A stretch of DNA of 64,000 nucleotides from Sphingomonas sp. IC-56. Its GTDB lineage: Bacteria; Pseudomonadota; Alphaproteobacteria; Sphingomonadales; Sphingomonadaceae. The first letter of the stretch is position 1. Each line of letters begins with the position of its first letter. Positions 54,143-63,468 of this stretch are shown here, in pieces. The stretch spans positions 296,206 to 360,205 of the forward strand of contig NZ_JAJNDV010000003.1 of the NCBI RefSeq assembly GCF_021043375.1, written 5' to 3'. The notes beneath the pieces are model-generated. The model had not been told where the DNA came from, made no database searches, and saw only the letters and a program-made list of their open reading frames with translations. The translations under genes were made by a program, and so were the position numbers.

Positions 54143-56365
54143 CTAAACCACCGGCAACCCTGCCAGCAGCTTGTCGAGCGTCACCGGATACTCCCGCACC
54201 CGAACGCCCGTCGCATTGTAAATCGCGTTCACCACCGCCGCGCCCGCTCCCGAAATCCCCAGCTCGCCGATCCCCTTGGCTTGCAACGGATTCGCATGCA
54301 CGTCCCGCTCGGGCAGGAAGGTCACGTCGATATGCGGCACGTCCGCATGCGCCGGCACATGATACTCGGCCAAGTCGCGGTTCACGATTTTGCCGTTGCG
54401 CCAGTCATGCACCGCTTCCTCGTGCAGCGCCGCGCCGATCCCGAACACGATCCCGCCGATGCACTGCGACCGCGCCGTCTTTTCGTTCAGGATACGCCCG
54501 GCGGCAAAGGTCGAAACCCAGCGATTCACCCGCGTTTCGCCCGTGTGCACGTTGACATGCACCTCACAGAAATGCGCGCCGTACGAGGCTTGCGTCACAT
54601 CCTCGTCCATCTTGCCCGGCTCGACTTCGCCGATCACGTCCATGCCGCCGGCAACTTCGCCGAGCGGCGTCGCGCGATTAGCCGCAATCACCATCCCATC
54701 CTTGAAGGTCACGTCGCCGGCCGCGACGCCGAGCTTGCCGGCAATCTGCTCGCGCAGATTCTGGCACGCGACATAGACCGAGGTGCCGCTGCTTCCCGCA
54801 CCGAACGACCCGCCCGACCCCGCACCCGGGGGATAGCGGTTATCACCCAGCCGTACCTCCACGCGATCCAGCGGCTGCCCCAGCAGCTCCCCGGCGATCT
54901 GCGACAGGATGGTATAGGTGCCGGTGCCGATATCGGTCATGTCGGTCTCGACCACCACGCGGCCATCGGCCTCGATCGCCACCCGCGCCTTGGACGGTTG
55001 CAGCTTGTTCGACCGCGCCGACGCCGCCATGCCGTGCCCGATCAGCCATTCGCCCTGGCGCAGCCCGCCGGGCGTGCGGTTGCGCTGCTCCCATCCGAAC
55101 TTGGCCGCGGCATCGTCATAGCATTCCACCAGCCGGCGTGAGGAAAAGGGCTTGTCCTTCTGCGGATCGGCCGCCGGCTCGTTCAGTTTGCGCAGCGCCA
55201 CCGGATCCATGTCCAGCGCCTGCGCCAGCTCGTCCATCGCGCATTCCAGCGCCAGCATCCCCGCCGCCTCGCCCGGCGCGCGCATCGAACCCGACAACAG
55301 CCGGTTCATCGGCACATTGTCATGCGTGATCCGCCGCGCCTCGCCGGCATAGAGGAAGTGCGTCGAAATCCCGGCGGGCTCGAAGAAATCCTCCTCGGGC
55401 AAATTGCTGCCGATCGTCTCATGTCCGACCGCGATCAGCTTGCCCTCAGCGGTCGACCCCAGCCGGATGCGCTGGCGGGTATTGGACCGCCGCACCGTCG
55501 CGTCGAACACCTGCTGGCGAGCCATCACCGTCTTCACCGGCCGACCCACCGCCTTGGCAGCCAGCGCCGAAGCCACTGATTCCGGCGCGATCCCCAGCTT
55601 GGCGCCAAAGCCGCCGCCGACATAGCGCGCGATGATCCGCACCTTTTCCACCGGCAGCGAGAGCGCATCGGCCAGCTGCTGACGGTCCGACGCCGGCATC
55701 TGATACGCGCCGTGCAGCGTCAGATTGCCTTCCGCGTCCCAGCTGGCGATCGAGGCGTGCATCTCCATCGCCGCGCTGTTCTGGCTCGGCGTGGTCCACA
55801 CCTGGTCTACGCTCGCCGCCGCCTGCGCCATCGCTGCGCCGATATCGCCCTTGCAGGCATAGGCGTCGGTCGCGCCATCGGGCGGCGTCACTGCTTCGTC
55901 CAGCCGTCCGTCGAAATCGAACATGCCCGGCGCTTCGATCCACTCGACATGCACCGCATGCGCGGCGTCGCGCGCCTGCTCGAAGGTCTCCGCGATCACG
56001 ATGGCGATCGGCTCGCCATAATATTGCACCTCGCGCACGCCCTGCACCGGCCTGGACTTCTGCCCGCCTTGCTGCGGGTTGCGGATGAAATGGTCGAAGT
56101 CCCAAAAGACGTCGATCACGCCCGGCATCTTGCGCGCCTGCTCGGCATCGATGCGGCTGACATGCCCGCGCCCGAACTTCGCCCCGATCAGGAAACCGTG
56201 CGCGACATTGTCGAGCTGGTATTCGGCGGCATAGGTGGCGCGGCCCGCCACCTTGAGCGGCCCGTCTACGCGGTCCAGCGGGCGGCCGATCACCGCCTGC
56301 GCGTCCTGGTCGAGCAGGCTGTGCTCGACCGGCGTATCCATCGTCAGGCTAACGGTATCGGTCAT
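54143..56365 (-). CDS. Molybdopterin-binding subunit of xanthine dehydrogenase-family oxidoreductase
   Basis: 740 residues, the large subunit (PaoC/YagR-like) of a three-part molybdenum hydroxylase that oxidises aldehydes or heterocycles. Cofactor-binding stretches are visible (YVGGGFGAKLGIAPE, MRAPGEAAGMLALE, GSGGSFGAGSSGTSVYVACQ), and the catalytic Glu is in GIGELGISGAGAAVVNAI near the C-terminus. No export signal was seen. The start overlaps the stop of the FAD subunit (ATGA). The substrate cannot be set from sequence. Confidence 0.9.
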   Translation of the reverse strand: MTDTVSLTMDTPVEHSLLDQDAQAVIGRPLDRVDGPLKVAGRATYAAEYQLDNVAHGFLIGAKFGRGHVSRIDAEQARKMPGVIDVFWDFDHFIRNPQQGGQKSRPVQGVREVQYYGEPIAIVIAETFEQARDAAHAVHVEWIEAPGMFDFDGRLDEAVTPPDGATDAYACKGDIGAAMAQAAASVDQVWTTPSQNSAAMEMHASIASWDAEGNLTLHGAYQMPASDRQQLADALSLPVEKVRIIARYVGGGFGAKLGIAPESVASALAAKAVGRPVKTVMARQQVFDATVRRSNTRQRIRLGSTAEGKLIAVGHETIGSNLPEEDFFEPAGISTHFLYAGEARRITHDNVPMNRLLSGSMRAPGEAAGMLALECAMDELAQALDMDPVALRKLNEPAADPQKDKPFSSRRLVECYDDAAAKFGWEQRNRTPGGLRQGEWLIGHGMAASARSNKLQPSKARVAIEADGRVVVETDMTDIGTGTYTILSQIAGELLGQPLDRVEVRLGDNRYPPGAGSGGSFGAGSSGTSVYVACQNLREQIAGKLGVAAGDVTFKDGMVIAANRATPLGEVAGGMDVIGEVEPGKMDEDVTQASYGAHFCEVHVNVHTGETRVNRWVSTFAAGRILNEKTARSQCIGGIVFGIGAALHEEAVHDWRNGKIVNRDLAEYHVPAHADVPHIDVTFLPERDVHANPLQAKGIGELGISGAGAAVVNAIYNATGVRVREYPVTLDKLLAGLPVV

Positions 56366-57348
56366 GCGCGTGTCTCCACCGCTTCGCCAAGCACCGCGGC
56401 AAGCGTGCGCCGGGCGAGCGGGATCTTGAAATCATTATGGCCATAGCCGCGCGCGCCCTGGAGCAGCGCGTCGGCGGCGGCATCGAACAGCGCAGGGGAG
56501 GGGGCCTGCCCCACGAGCGCAGCCTCGACCGCAGGGTCGCGCCACGGCATGTGCGCCAGCCCACCGAACGCCAGCGAAGCCGAGGCGATGCGCCCCTCCT
56601 GCACGTCCACCACCGCCGCGACCGAGACCAGTGCAAAGGCATAGGACGCCCGGTCGCGCACCTTGCGGTAGATCTGCACGCCCGCAGGCGCCGGGGGCAG
56701 CGCGATCGCCGTGATCAGCTCGCCTTGCTCCAGCACATTCTCGATATGCGGCGTGTCACCCGGCAGGCGGTAGAACTCGCCGATCGGAATGCCACGCTCG
56801 CTCCCATCAGGCCGCAGCGTATGGATCACCGCGTCCAGCGCCCGCATCGCCACCGCCATGTCCGACGGGTGCGTCGCGATGCAGTGCTCCGACGTGCCGA
56901 GCACCGCCAGGACGCGGTTGAACCCCTGCTGCGCCGAACAGCCCGTGCCCGGCTCGCGCTTATTGCAGCCCATGCCGGGATCGTAGAAATAATAGCAGCG
57001 GGTCCGCTGGAGCAGATTGCCCCCGGTCGACGCCTTGTTGCGCAGCTGCCCCGAGGCTCCGGCAAGCAGCGCCTTGGCCAGAACCGGATATTGCTCTCGG
57101 ATCAACGGGTTGGCGGCCAGATCGGAGTTCGGCACCAGCGCGCCGATCCGCACGCCACCCTCTACGCCACGCTCTACCTGGTCCAGCGGCAGCCGGCTGA
57201 TGTCCACCAGCGCATCGGGCGTCATTACCTGCAGCTTCATCAGGTCGAGCAGGTTGGTGCCCCCCGCAATGAAGCGCGCCCCTGCCACCGCGGCGCTGGC
57301 AACCGCCTCCTGCGGCGATCCCGCGCGGCTATACTCGAACGTCTTCAT
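56362..57348 (-). CDS. FAD-binding subunit of the molybdenum oxidoreductase
   Basis: 328 residues, medium subunit (PaoB/YagS-like). FAD motif ARFIAGGTNLLDLMKLQV. The cysteine cluster CYYFYDPGMGCNKREPGTGCSA is the extra [4Fe-4S] site typical of the PaoB/hydroxybenzoyl-CoA reductase branch. The start at MKTFEYSRAG overlaps the iron-sulfur subunit stop by 4 bases; the longer frame lies within that gene. Middle gene of the three-gene operon. Confidence 0.9.
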   Translation of the reverse strand: MKTFEYSRAGSPQEAVASAAVAGARFIAGGTNLLDLMKLQVMTPDALVDISRLPLDQVERGVEGGVRIGALVPNSDLAANPLIREQYPVLAKALLAGASGQLRNKASTGGNLLQRTRCYYFYDPGMGCNKREPGTGCSAQQGFNRVLAVLGTSEHCIATHPSDMAVAMRALDAVIHTLRPDGSERGIPIGEFYRLPGDTPHIENVLEQGELITAIALPPAPAGVQIYRKVRDRASYAFALVSVAAVVDVQEGRIASASLAFGGLAHMPWRDPAVEAALVGQAPSPALFDAAADALLQGARGYGHNDFKIPLARRTLAAVLGEAVETRA

Positions 57349-57842
57349 GCCTGCGCCACCTCGCGGATCGCGTCGACGATGTTGGGATAGGCCGAACAGC
57401 GGCAGATGTTGCCGCTCATCCGCTCGCGGATCTCTTCGTCGTCCAGCGGCGGCGCGCCCGCGACATCCTCGGTCACGTTGCTCGCCCAGCCACGCCGCAC
57501 TTCGTCCAGCATGCCCACCGCCGAACAGATCTGCCCGGGCGTGCAATATCCGCACTGATACCCGTCATGCTTCACGAACGCCGCCTGCAACGGGTGCAGC
57601 GCCTCGGGCGTGCCCAGCCCTTCAATCGTGGTGATTTCGTCGCCTTCATGCATCACCGCCAGCGTCAGGCAGCTGTTGATGCGCCGTCCGTTGACCAGCA
57701 CCGTGCACGCGCCGCACTGGCCATGGTCGCAGCCCTTCTTGCTGCCGGTCAGCCCCAGCCGCTCGCGCAGCAGGTCGAGCAGCGACGTTCGCACGTCCAG
57801 CTCCTCGATCGCGTAGGTTTCACCATTGATCGACAGCTGCAT
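57345..57842 (-). CDS. [2Fe-2S] subunit of the molybdenum oxidoreductase
   Basis: 165 residues, small subunit (PaoA/YagT-like). Ferredoxin-type cluster GCDHGQCGACTVLVNGRR with a fourth Cys in INSC, and the second cluster in CGYCTPGQ and NICRCSAYPNI. Unlike E. coli PaoA, no Tat signal precedes the domain from the chosen ATG, so the complex is probably cytoplasmic. A further ATG 20 codons upstream adds no signal peptide either. First gene of the operon. Confidence 0.9.
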   Translation of the reverse strand: MQLSINGETYAIEELDVRTSLLDLLRERLGLTGSKKGCDHGQCGACTVLVNGRRINSCLTLAVMHEGDEITTIEGLGTPEALHPLQAAFVKHDGYQCGYCTPGQICSAVGMLDEVRRGWASNVTEDVAGAPPLDDEEIRERMSGNICRCSAYPNIVDAIREVAQA

Positions 57843-58017
57843 GAATCGGCCTTTCCCCAGGATGATCACGCAACGCACCTCGCCATGCCGGTATCCTTGC
57901 AACCGACTCGCGATAAGCCGCGAGGGTGGACCATGGTCGCCATTGCCGCCGCGGAGGAAGCGTGCCTACCATGGCACCGACCGTGCAGCGCCGCGCATCG
58001 CATGAAGGGAATGTCGG

Positions 58018-59139
58018 ATGGACAAGGAAGCCATTAGCCGCCGCCAGCTGGTTCAGCTTCTCGGCGCCGTACCGCTCGCTGGCGCCGCGCTGTCGAGCCC
58101 GCTGGCCGCCTGCGCCGCCGAGCCGCCCAAGCGCAAGCTCGGCTACGCCATTGTCGGGCTGGGGAGCTATGCCACCCGCCAGATCATGCCGCGCCTCAAA
58201 GATTGCGAGTTCTCGCGGCTGTCGGCCTTGGTCAGCGGCACGCCCGAAAAGCTGGAACGCTATGGCAGCGAGTACGGCATCCCCAAGACGCACCGCTACA
58301 GCTATGCGGATTTCGACCGCATCCGCGACAATCCCGACATCGACCTAGTCTATGTCATTCTGCCCAATTCGATGCATGCCGAATATTCGATCCGCGCCAG
58401 CCAGGCGGGCAAGCATGTGCTCTGCGAAAAGCCGATGGCGGTGTCCGCCGCCGAATGCGAGGCGATGATCGCTGCCGCGCGCAAGGCCAATCGCAAGCTG
58501 ATGATCGGCTATCGCTCGCGCTTCGAAACGTACAATCGGCACGCGATAGAGCTCGTTCGCAGCGGATTCGTGGGCAAACCAACGCTGATTACGTCCGAAC
58601 ATGGCTTCAACGCGCAGCCCAATCAGTGGCGGCTGGACAAGCCGATGTCGGGCGGCGGATCGATGATGGACATCGGCATCTACAGCCTCAACGCCGCGCG
58701 CTACCTGGCGGGCGAGGAGCCCGTGGAGGTCAGCGCGATGGAATATACCGACCGCAGCGATCCCCGCTTCCGCACGGTGGAAGACCGCATCGACTGGCAG
58801 ATGCGCTTCCCCTCCGGGCTGCTCGCGAGCTGCCAGTCGCGCTACACTTCCAACCACAACGCCTATCGCGTGACGGGGGACAAGGGCTGGGTCGGCATGG
58901 AGCCCGCCACTTCCTATGAAGGGCACCAGATGTGGGTGCGCGCCAACGGCAAGACCGAGCCGCGCGTGCTCCCCCCGCTGCCCAAGAACCAGTTTGTCGG
59001 GCAGCTCGACCACCTCGCCGAATGCGCGATGACCGGCCGTGAGCCGATCGTCCCGGGCGAGGAAGGCCTGCGCGACCTGCGCCTGATCGAGGCCATCTAC
59101 CGCTCCGCCCGGGAAAGACGCGCGGTAAAGCTGGCTTAG
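58018..59139 (+). CDS. Tat-exported Gfo/Idh/MocA oxidoreductase
   Basis: 373 residues. The N-terminus has a twin-arginine motif (SRRQLVQLLG), a hydrophobic stretch and a possible lipobox (PLAAC), then a Rossmann domain (YAIVGLGSYATRQIMP) with the CEKP motif of the glucose-fructose oxidoreductase family and the C-terminal sheet domain. Zymomonas glucose-fructose oxidoreductase, from the same order, is also Tat-exported. It probably acts on a sugar in the periplasm with tightly bound NADP. AAGGGAA lies 8 bases before the ATG. Confidence 0.86.
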   Translation: MDKEAISRRQLVQLLGAVPLAGAALSSPLAACAAEPPKRKLGYAIVGLGSYATRQIMPRLKDCEFSRLSALVSGTPEKLERYGSEYGIPKTHRYSYADFDRIRDNPDIDLVYVILPNSMHAEYSIRASQAGKHVLCEKPMAVSAAECEAMIAAARKANRKLMIGYRSRFETYNRHAIELVRSGFVGKPTLITSEHGFNAQPNQWRLDKPMSGGGSMMDIGIYSLNAARYLAGEEPVEVSAMEYTDRSDPRFRTVEDRIDWQMRFPSGLLASCQSRYTSNHNAYRVTGDKGWVGMEPATSYEGHQMWVRANGKTEPRVLPPLPKNQFVGQLDHLAECAMTGREPIVPGEEGLRDLRLIEAIYRSARERRAVKLA

Positions 59140-59252
59140 CTTTGTAGATCAATGGCTTAGGTTTATCTAGGCGCCGCCCCGACAACACCGTTTCCGCGTC
59201 TACAAGATGCTCGCCGCTCTTCCTAACGCACGTTAGAACCGCGCAAAGCCAG

Positions 59253-59277
59253 GGAACAACCTGCGCCCAGCAAGGTT
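59253..59277 (+). promoter_or_regulatory. EcfG-like promoter of the alcohol dehydrogenase gene
   Basis: GGAAC (59253-59257), 17 bases, GTT (59275-59277); equivalently GGAAC-N16-GGTT, one mismatch from CGTT. It ends 23 bases before the start codon. A 14-base palindrome CTAACG-CA-CGTTAG lies just upstream at 59223-59236. Confidence 0.55.
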
Positions 59278-59300
59278 CGGCGTGGGACGGAGGAGCCTGC

Positions 59301-60452
59301 ATGCTGGCAATGGATTACCGCGGACCCTATCGCGTCCGCCTCTCGGAAAAACCGATGCCCAAGATCCTGCATCCCCGCGACGCCATCGTCCGGGTGACGC
59401 GCTCGTGCATCTGCGGTTCGGACCTGCATCTCTATCACGGCATGGTGCCCGACACCCGTGTCGGCATGACCTTCGGCCACGAATTCTGCGGCATCGTCGA
59501 AGAGATCGGACCCGAGGTCCAGAACCTGAAGGTCGGCGACCATGTCCTCGTCCCCTTCAACATCGCCTGCGGCCACTGCCACTTCTGCAAACAGGGCCTG
59601 TTCGGCAACTGCCACGAATCCAACGCCCAGGCCACTGCAGTGGGCGGCATCTTCGGCTATTCGCACACCGCTGGTGGCTATGACGGCGGCCAGGCCGAAT
59701 ATGTCCGTGTGCCCTATGCCGATGTCGGCCCGACGGTGATCCCCGACTGGATGGACCCCGACGACGCGGTGCTGCTCACCGACGTCGTTCCCACCGGCTA
59801 CCAGGCCGCGGAAATGGGCGGCATCCAGAAGGGCGATACCGTCGCGATCTTCGGCGCTGGCCCCGTCGGACTGATGGCCGCACGCGCTGCCTGGCTGTTC
59901 GGCGCGGGCCGCGTGATCGTGTTCGATCATGTCGACTATCGCCTGGAGTTCGCCCGCACCTTCGGCCCTGCCGAGGTCTACAACTTCAAGGAAGTCGACG
60001 ATGTCGTTGTCTTCATGAAGAAGACCACTGACGGCCTGGGCGCAGACGTCGTGATCGACGCGGTTGGCGGCGACGCGAAGGGCAATTTCCTCCAGACGCT
60101 GTTCGGCGCGAAGCTGAAGCTCGAGGCGGGCAATGCCATCGCCCTGCACTGGGCGATCAACTCGGTGAAGAAGGGCGGCATCGTCTCGATCGTCGGCGTC
60201 TATGGCCCGACCGGCAACATGGTGCCGATGGGCAATGTCGTGAACAAGGGCATCACCATCCGCGCCAACCAGGCGTCGGTGAAGCGCCTGCTCCCGCGCC
60301 TGATCGAGCATGTTCGCGCCGGCCACATCAACCCCAAGGCGATGATCACGCACCGCGTGCCGCTCGAAGACGTGGCCGACGCCTATCACATATTCGCCGC
60401 CAAGCTGGACAACTGCATCAAGCCCGTCCTGGTGCCCAATGGCGGACGTTGA
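59301..60452 (+). CDS. Zinc-dependent alcohol dehydrogenase
   Basis: 383 residues, medium-chain dehydrogenase. Catalytic zinc ligands in SCICGSDLHLYHG and FGHEFCGIVEEIG; structural zinc cysteines in NIACGHCHFCKQGLFGNC; coenzyme loop VAIFGAGPVGLMAARAA. The sequence resembles the glutathione-independent formaldehyde dehydrogenase-like group, but the substrate is not certain. GGAGG lies 7 bases before the ATG. It appears to be in an operon with the unknown gene at 60463. Confidence 0.9.
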   Translation: MLAMDYRGPYRVRLSEKPMPKILHPRDAIVRVTRSCICGSDLHLYHGMVPDTRVGMTFGHEFCGIVEEIGPEVQNLKVGDHVLVPFNIACGHCHFCKQGLFGNCHESNAQATAVGGIFGYSHTAGGYDGGQAEYVRVPYADVGPTVIPDWMDPDDAVLLTDVVPTGYQAAEMGGIQKGDTVAIFGAGPVGLMAARAAWLFGAGRVIVFDHVDYRLEFARTFGPAEVYNFKEVDDVVVFMKKTTDGLGADVVIDAVGGDAKGNFLQTLFGAKLKLEAGNAIALHWAINSVKKGGIVSIVGVYGPTGNMVPMGNVVNKGITIRANQASVKRLLPRLIEHVRAGHINPKAMITHRVPLEDVADAYHIFAAKLDNCIKPVLVPNGGR

Positions 60453-60462
60453 GGAGCGGACA

Positions 60463-61017
60463 ATGACCCTGCCCGTGAAGACCGAGAGCCCGCACCTGGT
60501 GGACACCGCTTCCATTTCCGGCTGGGCCGTGGACGCCAATCCGGAGAATGATCCCACCTATCCCATGCGCGACCAGACGCAGGACCATGGCCTCACCCGC
60601 CAATGGGATCGTCCGCCCGTGCAGCAGCCGGACGTGGAGATCCTCCAATCGATCGAGCATATCCGCCAGCCGGCGGTGGTGGGCACGTCCACGCCCCCCA
60701 GCGGCGTCAGCGGCATGCTGCGTCGAACCGCCTTCCGCTGGAGCGAGTCCAACTGGATGCACTGGCTGATCTTGATGGGCGCCGACCGCATCAACGTGGT
60801 GGAAGGCGTGATCGAAGATCTCGCCCATGCCAAGATCCCCAACATACCCGGCGAGATGGGCATCCGCTCCGAGCTTCAGTTCAACAAGCGCGGCTTCGCG
60901 ACCAAGGCGGCGGTGGTGACCGCCCTGTCGGCAGTCGCGATCGGCTTGATTGTTCGGAAGCGCGGTAAATCCGATCCGACGAGCGCGATCGTGATTGCCC
61001 CCAGCGAACCCGCCTGA
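60463..61017 (+). CDS. Unknown protein with C-terminal membrane anchor, downstream of alcohol dehydrogenase
   Basis: 184 residues. The N-terminal ~65 residues are hydrophilic and probably disordered (DPTYPMRDQTQDHGLTRQW). A compact middle part (GMLRRTAFRWSESNWMHWLILMGADRINVVEGVIEDL) follows, then one membrane helix near the C-terminus (KAAVVTALSAVAIGLIVRK). No known domain recognised. GAGGAG lies 6 bases before ATG 60463; an ATG at 60439 would overlap the dehydrogenase. Only 10 bases separate it from the dehydrogenase, so they share a transcript and probably the stress promoter. Confidence 0.75.
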   Translation: MTLPVKTESPHLVDTASISGWAVDANPENDPTYPMRDQTQDHGLTRQWDRPPVQQPDVEILQSIEHIRQPAVVGTSTPPSGVSGMLRRTAFRWSESNWMHWLILMGADRINVVEGVIEDLAHAKIPNIPGEMGIRSELQFNKRGFATKAAVVTALSAVAIGLIVRKRGKSDPTSAIVIAPSEPA

Positions 61018-61023
61018 AAAGCG

Positions 61024-61050
61024 AAGGCCTGAGCATCCGCTCAGGCCTTT
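61024..61050 (+). terminator. Rho-independent terminator
   Basis: Perfect 10-bp stem AGGCCTGAGC / GCTCAGGCCT with loop ATCC, then TT. Closes the alcohol dehydrogenase operon and may also serve the convergent M61 gene. Confidence 0.85.
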
Positions 61051-61071
61051 CTACTTTCCAGTGATCAACGC

Positions 61072-62931
61072 TCAGCGTTTCGCCCGCAGGATATCATCGA
61101 GCCGCCGCGGCCCATCGGTCGCGGGTTCCAGATGCGGATATCGGTGCCCATCCACATAGTCGATTGTGACGTCCCGTTCTCGCTTGCCGATACGCACCCG
61201 CAAATGCAGGCTCGAACCCTTCCCGGTTTCCGCCACCGCGTCCCGCAGCACTTCAGGCGAATAGTCGCGCCCATTCACGCTCAGCACGGTGGCCCCATTG
61301 GTCAGACCCGCCTGGAAGGCAGGGCCCTCCCACAACACGTCCTGCAACTTCCCGTCGTTGCCAACCGTCAGCCCAACCGAAAAGGTCAGGTTGAGATTGC
61401 CGGCGACCTTCTCGCTGTTCGCCCAATAGTCGCTCGGCTTGGACCGATAGACCAGCCGGTACCCGCCGCGCTCAAAGCCCGCGAGTGGCGCGCCTTCCTG
61501 TTTGCCTTCGAGCTTGTCGAGGAAGAACTGCCGCCAATCGAAGGGAGCAAGCGCTTGAAGCTGTGCGACCACATCTTCGAAGGTGTAGGTGCTGGTCGTC
61601 CAGTCGCCTTCATCACCCCTGCCGAAGAAGGCCCGCGCGAACTCGTCTAGCGAATGGCGCTCGCCGGACAGCTCCCGCACCCGCGTATCGACGTCCAGCC
61701 AGACCAGCGATCCTTCGCCATAATAATCCTCGCTGCGTTGCCAGCTTGGCCAGGGCAGGGCGCCTCGCGCAGCAATGATGGGATCGCGGGTGGTGTCGCT
61801 CATCGGGCGCCAGCGGCTGCCCGATCGAACCTCCTGCGTCGCCGCGGTAAGCGCCAGCGCGCCAAGCGCCTGGTCGTGCGTCCACAGCCCCGAGCGCGCG
61901 CACAGCACCCGATCCCAATATTGGGTCTGCCCTTCATAGACCCACATCAGGCTGTTGCGGATCGGCCGATCGAAGCTGGGCGTCCAGGAATCGGCGCCCC
62001 GGCGATGCTTTCCGTTCCAGCTATGGATATATTCGTGGGCGATCGTGTCACGCCGGGAGAAGCTCTCCTCCCATTCCGCGAAATAGCCCGGGATCGTCAC
62101 GGCCTCGCACGAGCGATGGTGCTCGACGCCGATGCTGTCGATTTCGTCGCTTAGCGCGAACAGCACCTCATAGCTGTCGAACGGCCGCGAACCGAACAAC
62201 AGGTCGGCTTCTTCGATCAAGGCGCGGTGCGGCGCGATCTTCTCGGGCGTGGCTGCCAGCAGTTCAGCGCGATCGGCCGCCATGTTGAGGTGCACCTGCC
62301 CGCGATCATCCAGCGTCACGCGCTGGAAATGCCGCCCGGCCAGAACGGGCGAGTCCACCAGCACGTCGAGCGGCGCCGGATGAAAGCTTATTCTGTCTCC
62401 CTGGCGTTCCGAAGTCTGCAACGCGCAGGCGCATTGCCAGTCGGTTGGAAGCGTCAGGCTTGCCTCGACCTCGATCCGCCTCGAAAAATACCCGGCGGGA
62501 TACAGGACGACCGTGTTCCATTGCAGCATCAACAGCCCGGCGCCCATCACCACGCGCCCTTGCGCGTTGTCGGTCGGCGAGAGGAACTGAAAGGACAGGT
62601 CGATCGCCTCGACGCCTTCCGGCACATCGACAGCAAAGGCATGCACCTTCACCGGGTGCCGCTTCCAACGCAGATCCTGTCCATCCGCTTCGATCTTCAG
62701 GCCCGCCAATAACTCGATCGGCGCCTGGGGAGCATGGTAGCCAGGCAGCCACTCGGGAAAGAGCAGTGTCAGCGGCCCGGCCTGCTGGACCGCAATTGTT
62801 TCCTGCACTCGGAAGATGCCCCGCTCGGTGTCGCGCGCGTCGACGTGAAGCTGGATCAAGCCGGGATAGGGAACGTCCTCGGGCTGCGGAACCGGGCCTG
62901 GTTCCGCCACGGGTTGTGGCAACTGGCACAT
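61072..62931 (-). CDS. M61 family metallopeptidase with PDZ domain
   Basis: 619 residues. N-terminal beta domain, then a zinc aminopeptidase-like domain with motif HEYIHSWNGKHRR (HExxH) and the third ligand Glu in WVYEGQTQYW, and a C-terminal PDZ domain (NLTFSVGLTVGNDGKLQDVLWEGPAFQAGLTNG). M61 glycyl aminopeptidases of this group are usually exported, yet no signal peptide is visible here (MCQLPQPVAEPG). Either the start is misplaced or the enzyme is cytoplasmic. It starts 8 bases after a DUF6894 gene. Confidence 0.88.
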   Translation of the reverse strand: MCQLPQPVAEPGPVPQPEDVPYPGLIQLHVDARDTERGIFRVQETIAVQQAGPLTLLFPEWLPGYHAPQAPIELLAGLKIEADGQDLRWKRHPVKVHAFAVDVPEGVEAIDLSFQFLSPTDNAQGRVVMGAGLLMLQWNTVVLYPAGYFSRRIEVEASLTLPTDWQCACALQTSERQGDRISFHPAPLDVLVDSPVLAGRHFQRVTLDDRGQVHLNMAADRAELLAATPEKIAPHRALIEEADLLFGSRPFDSYEVLFALSDEIDSIGVEHHRSCEAVTIPGYFAEWEESFSRRDTIAHEYIHSWNGKHRRGADSWTPSFDRPIRNSLMWVYEGQTQYWDRVLCARSGLWTHDQALGALALTAATQEVRSGSRWRPMSDTTRDPIIAARGALPWPSWQRSEDYYGEGSLVWLDVDTRVRELSGERHSLDEFARAFFGRGDEGDWTTSTYTFEDVVAQLQALAPFDWRQFFLDKLEGKQEGAPLAGFERGGYRLVYRSKPSDYWANSEKVAGNLNLTFSVGLTVGNDGKLQDVLWEGPAFQAGLTNGATVLSVNGRDYSPEVLRDAVAETGKGSSLHLRVRIGKRERDVTIDYVDGHRYPHLEPATDGPRRLDDILRAKR

Positions 62932-62939
62932 ATGCGCGC

Positions 62940-63176
62940 TCAGGATATCTGGCGCGCTACATCGGCCAGCATGATCCGCGCCACTGGCAGCCGTCGCTCG
63001 TCTTGGATGTCCAGGCTCCCGTGCAACGGCGCGGGCGCGCGGCGTACATGCTTATGGATGAGCGACCGCGCGGCGCCGTTTGCGGCGATCAACGCCTCGC
63101 GAAGGTCGGGGAACTCACGCCGTTCTGCCTGTTCGACATGATTGGCGGTGCGGAGATGAAAGTAGAAGCAAGGCAT
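62940..63176 (-). CDS. DUF6894 small protein
   Basis: 78 residues. MPCFYFHLRTANH..., an acidic turn, then REFPDLREALIAANGAARSLI matches the small DUF6894 proteins common in Alphaproteobacteria, whose role is unknown. The start was taken at MPCFYFHL, where the family begins, 14 codons into the frame. Co-directional with, and 8 bases from, the M61 peptidase gene. Confidence 0.7.
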   Translation of the reverse strand: MPCFYFHLRTANHVEQAERREFPDLREALIAANGAARSLIHKHVRRAPAPLHGSLDIQDERRLPVARIMLADVARQIS

Positions 63177-63439
63177 GCCAGGTGAATGCGCTGCATCTTG
63201 ATCGGTTGCAGATTGCAACTTGCATCAATCCGGTCACTGGGAAAGCCGGCCGCTAACGTGCTGACTCGGGCCGATGAAGCGCTTTTGGGGCAGGATTCGC
63301 TGACCGGGCGGGCTGATTCGCTGGCGCGTCCGGGTCGTCCACCACGAAACTGACACGGAGGTAGAGGCGTAAGCCCGAGGATTTCTGCGGCTTTCCGGGT
63401 TTTTTGGGGGCTGCAGGTATTTTTGTGCCAAAAAACCCG

Positions 63440-63468
63440 TTGACGGGTCGGAACCCTCCACATATATG
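63440..63468 (+). promoter_or_regulatory. rRNA operon promoter
   Basis: TTGACG (63440-63445), exactly 17 bases, TATATG (63463-63468). This is the best sigma-70-type match in the window and lies about 320 bases ahead of the 16S start. The bases after the -10 are C-rich. Confidence 0.78.
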
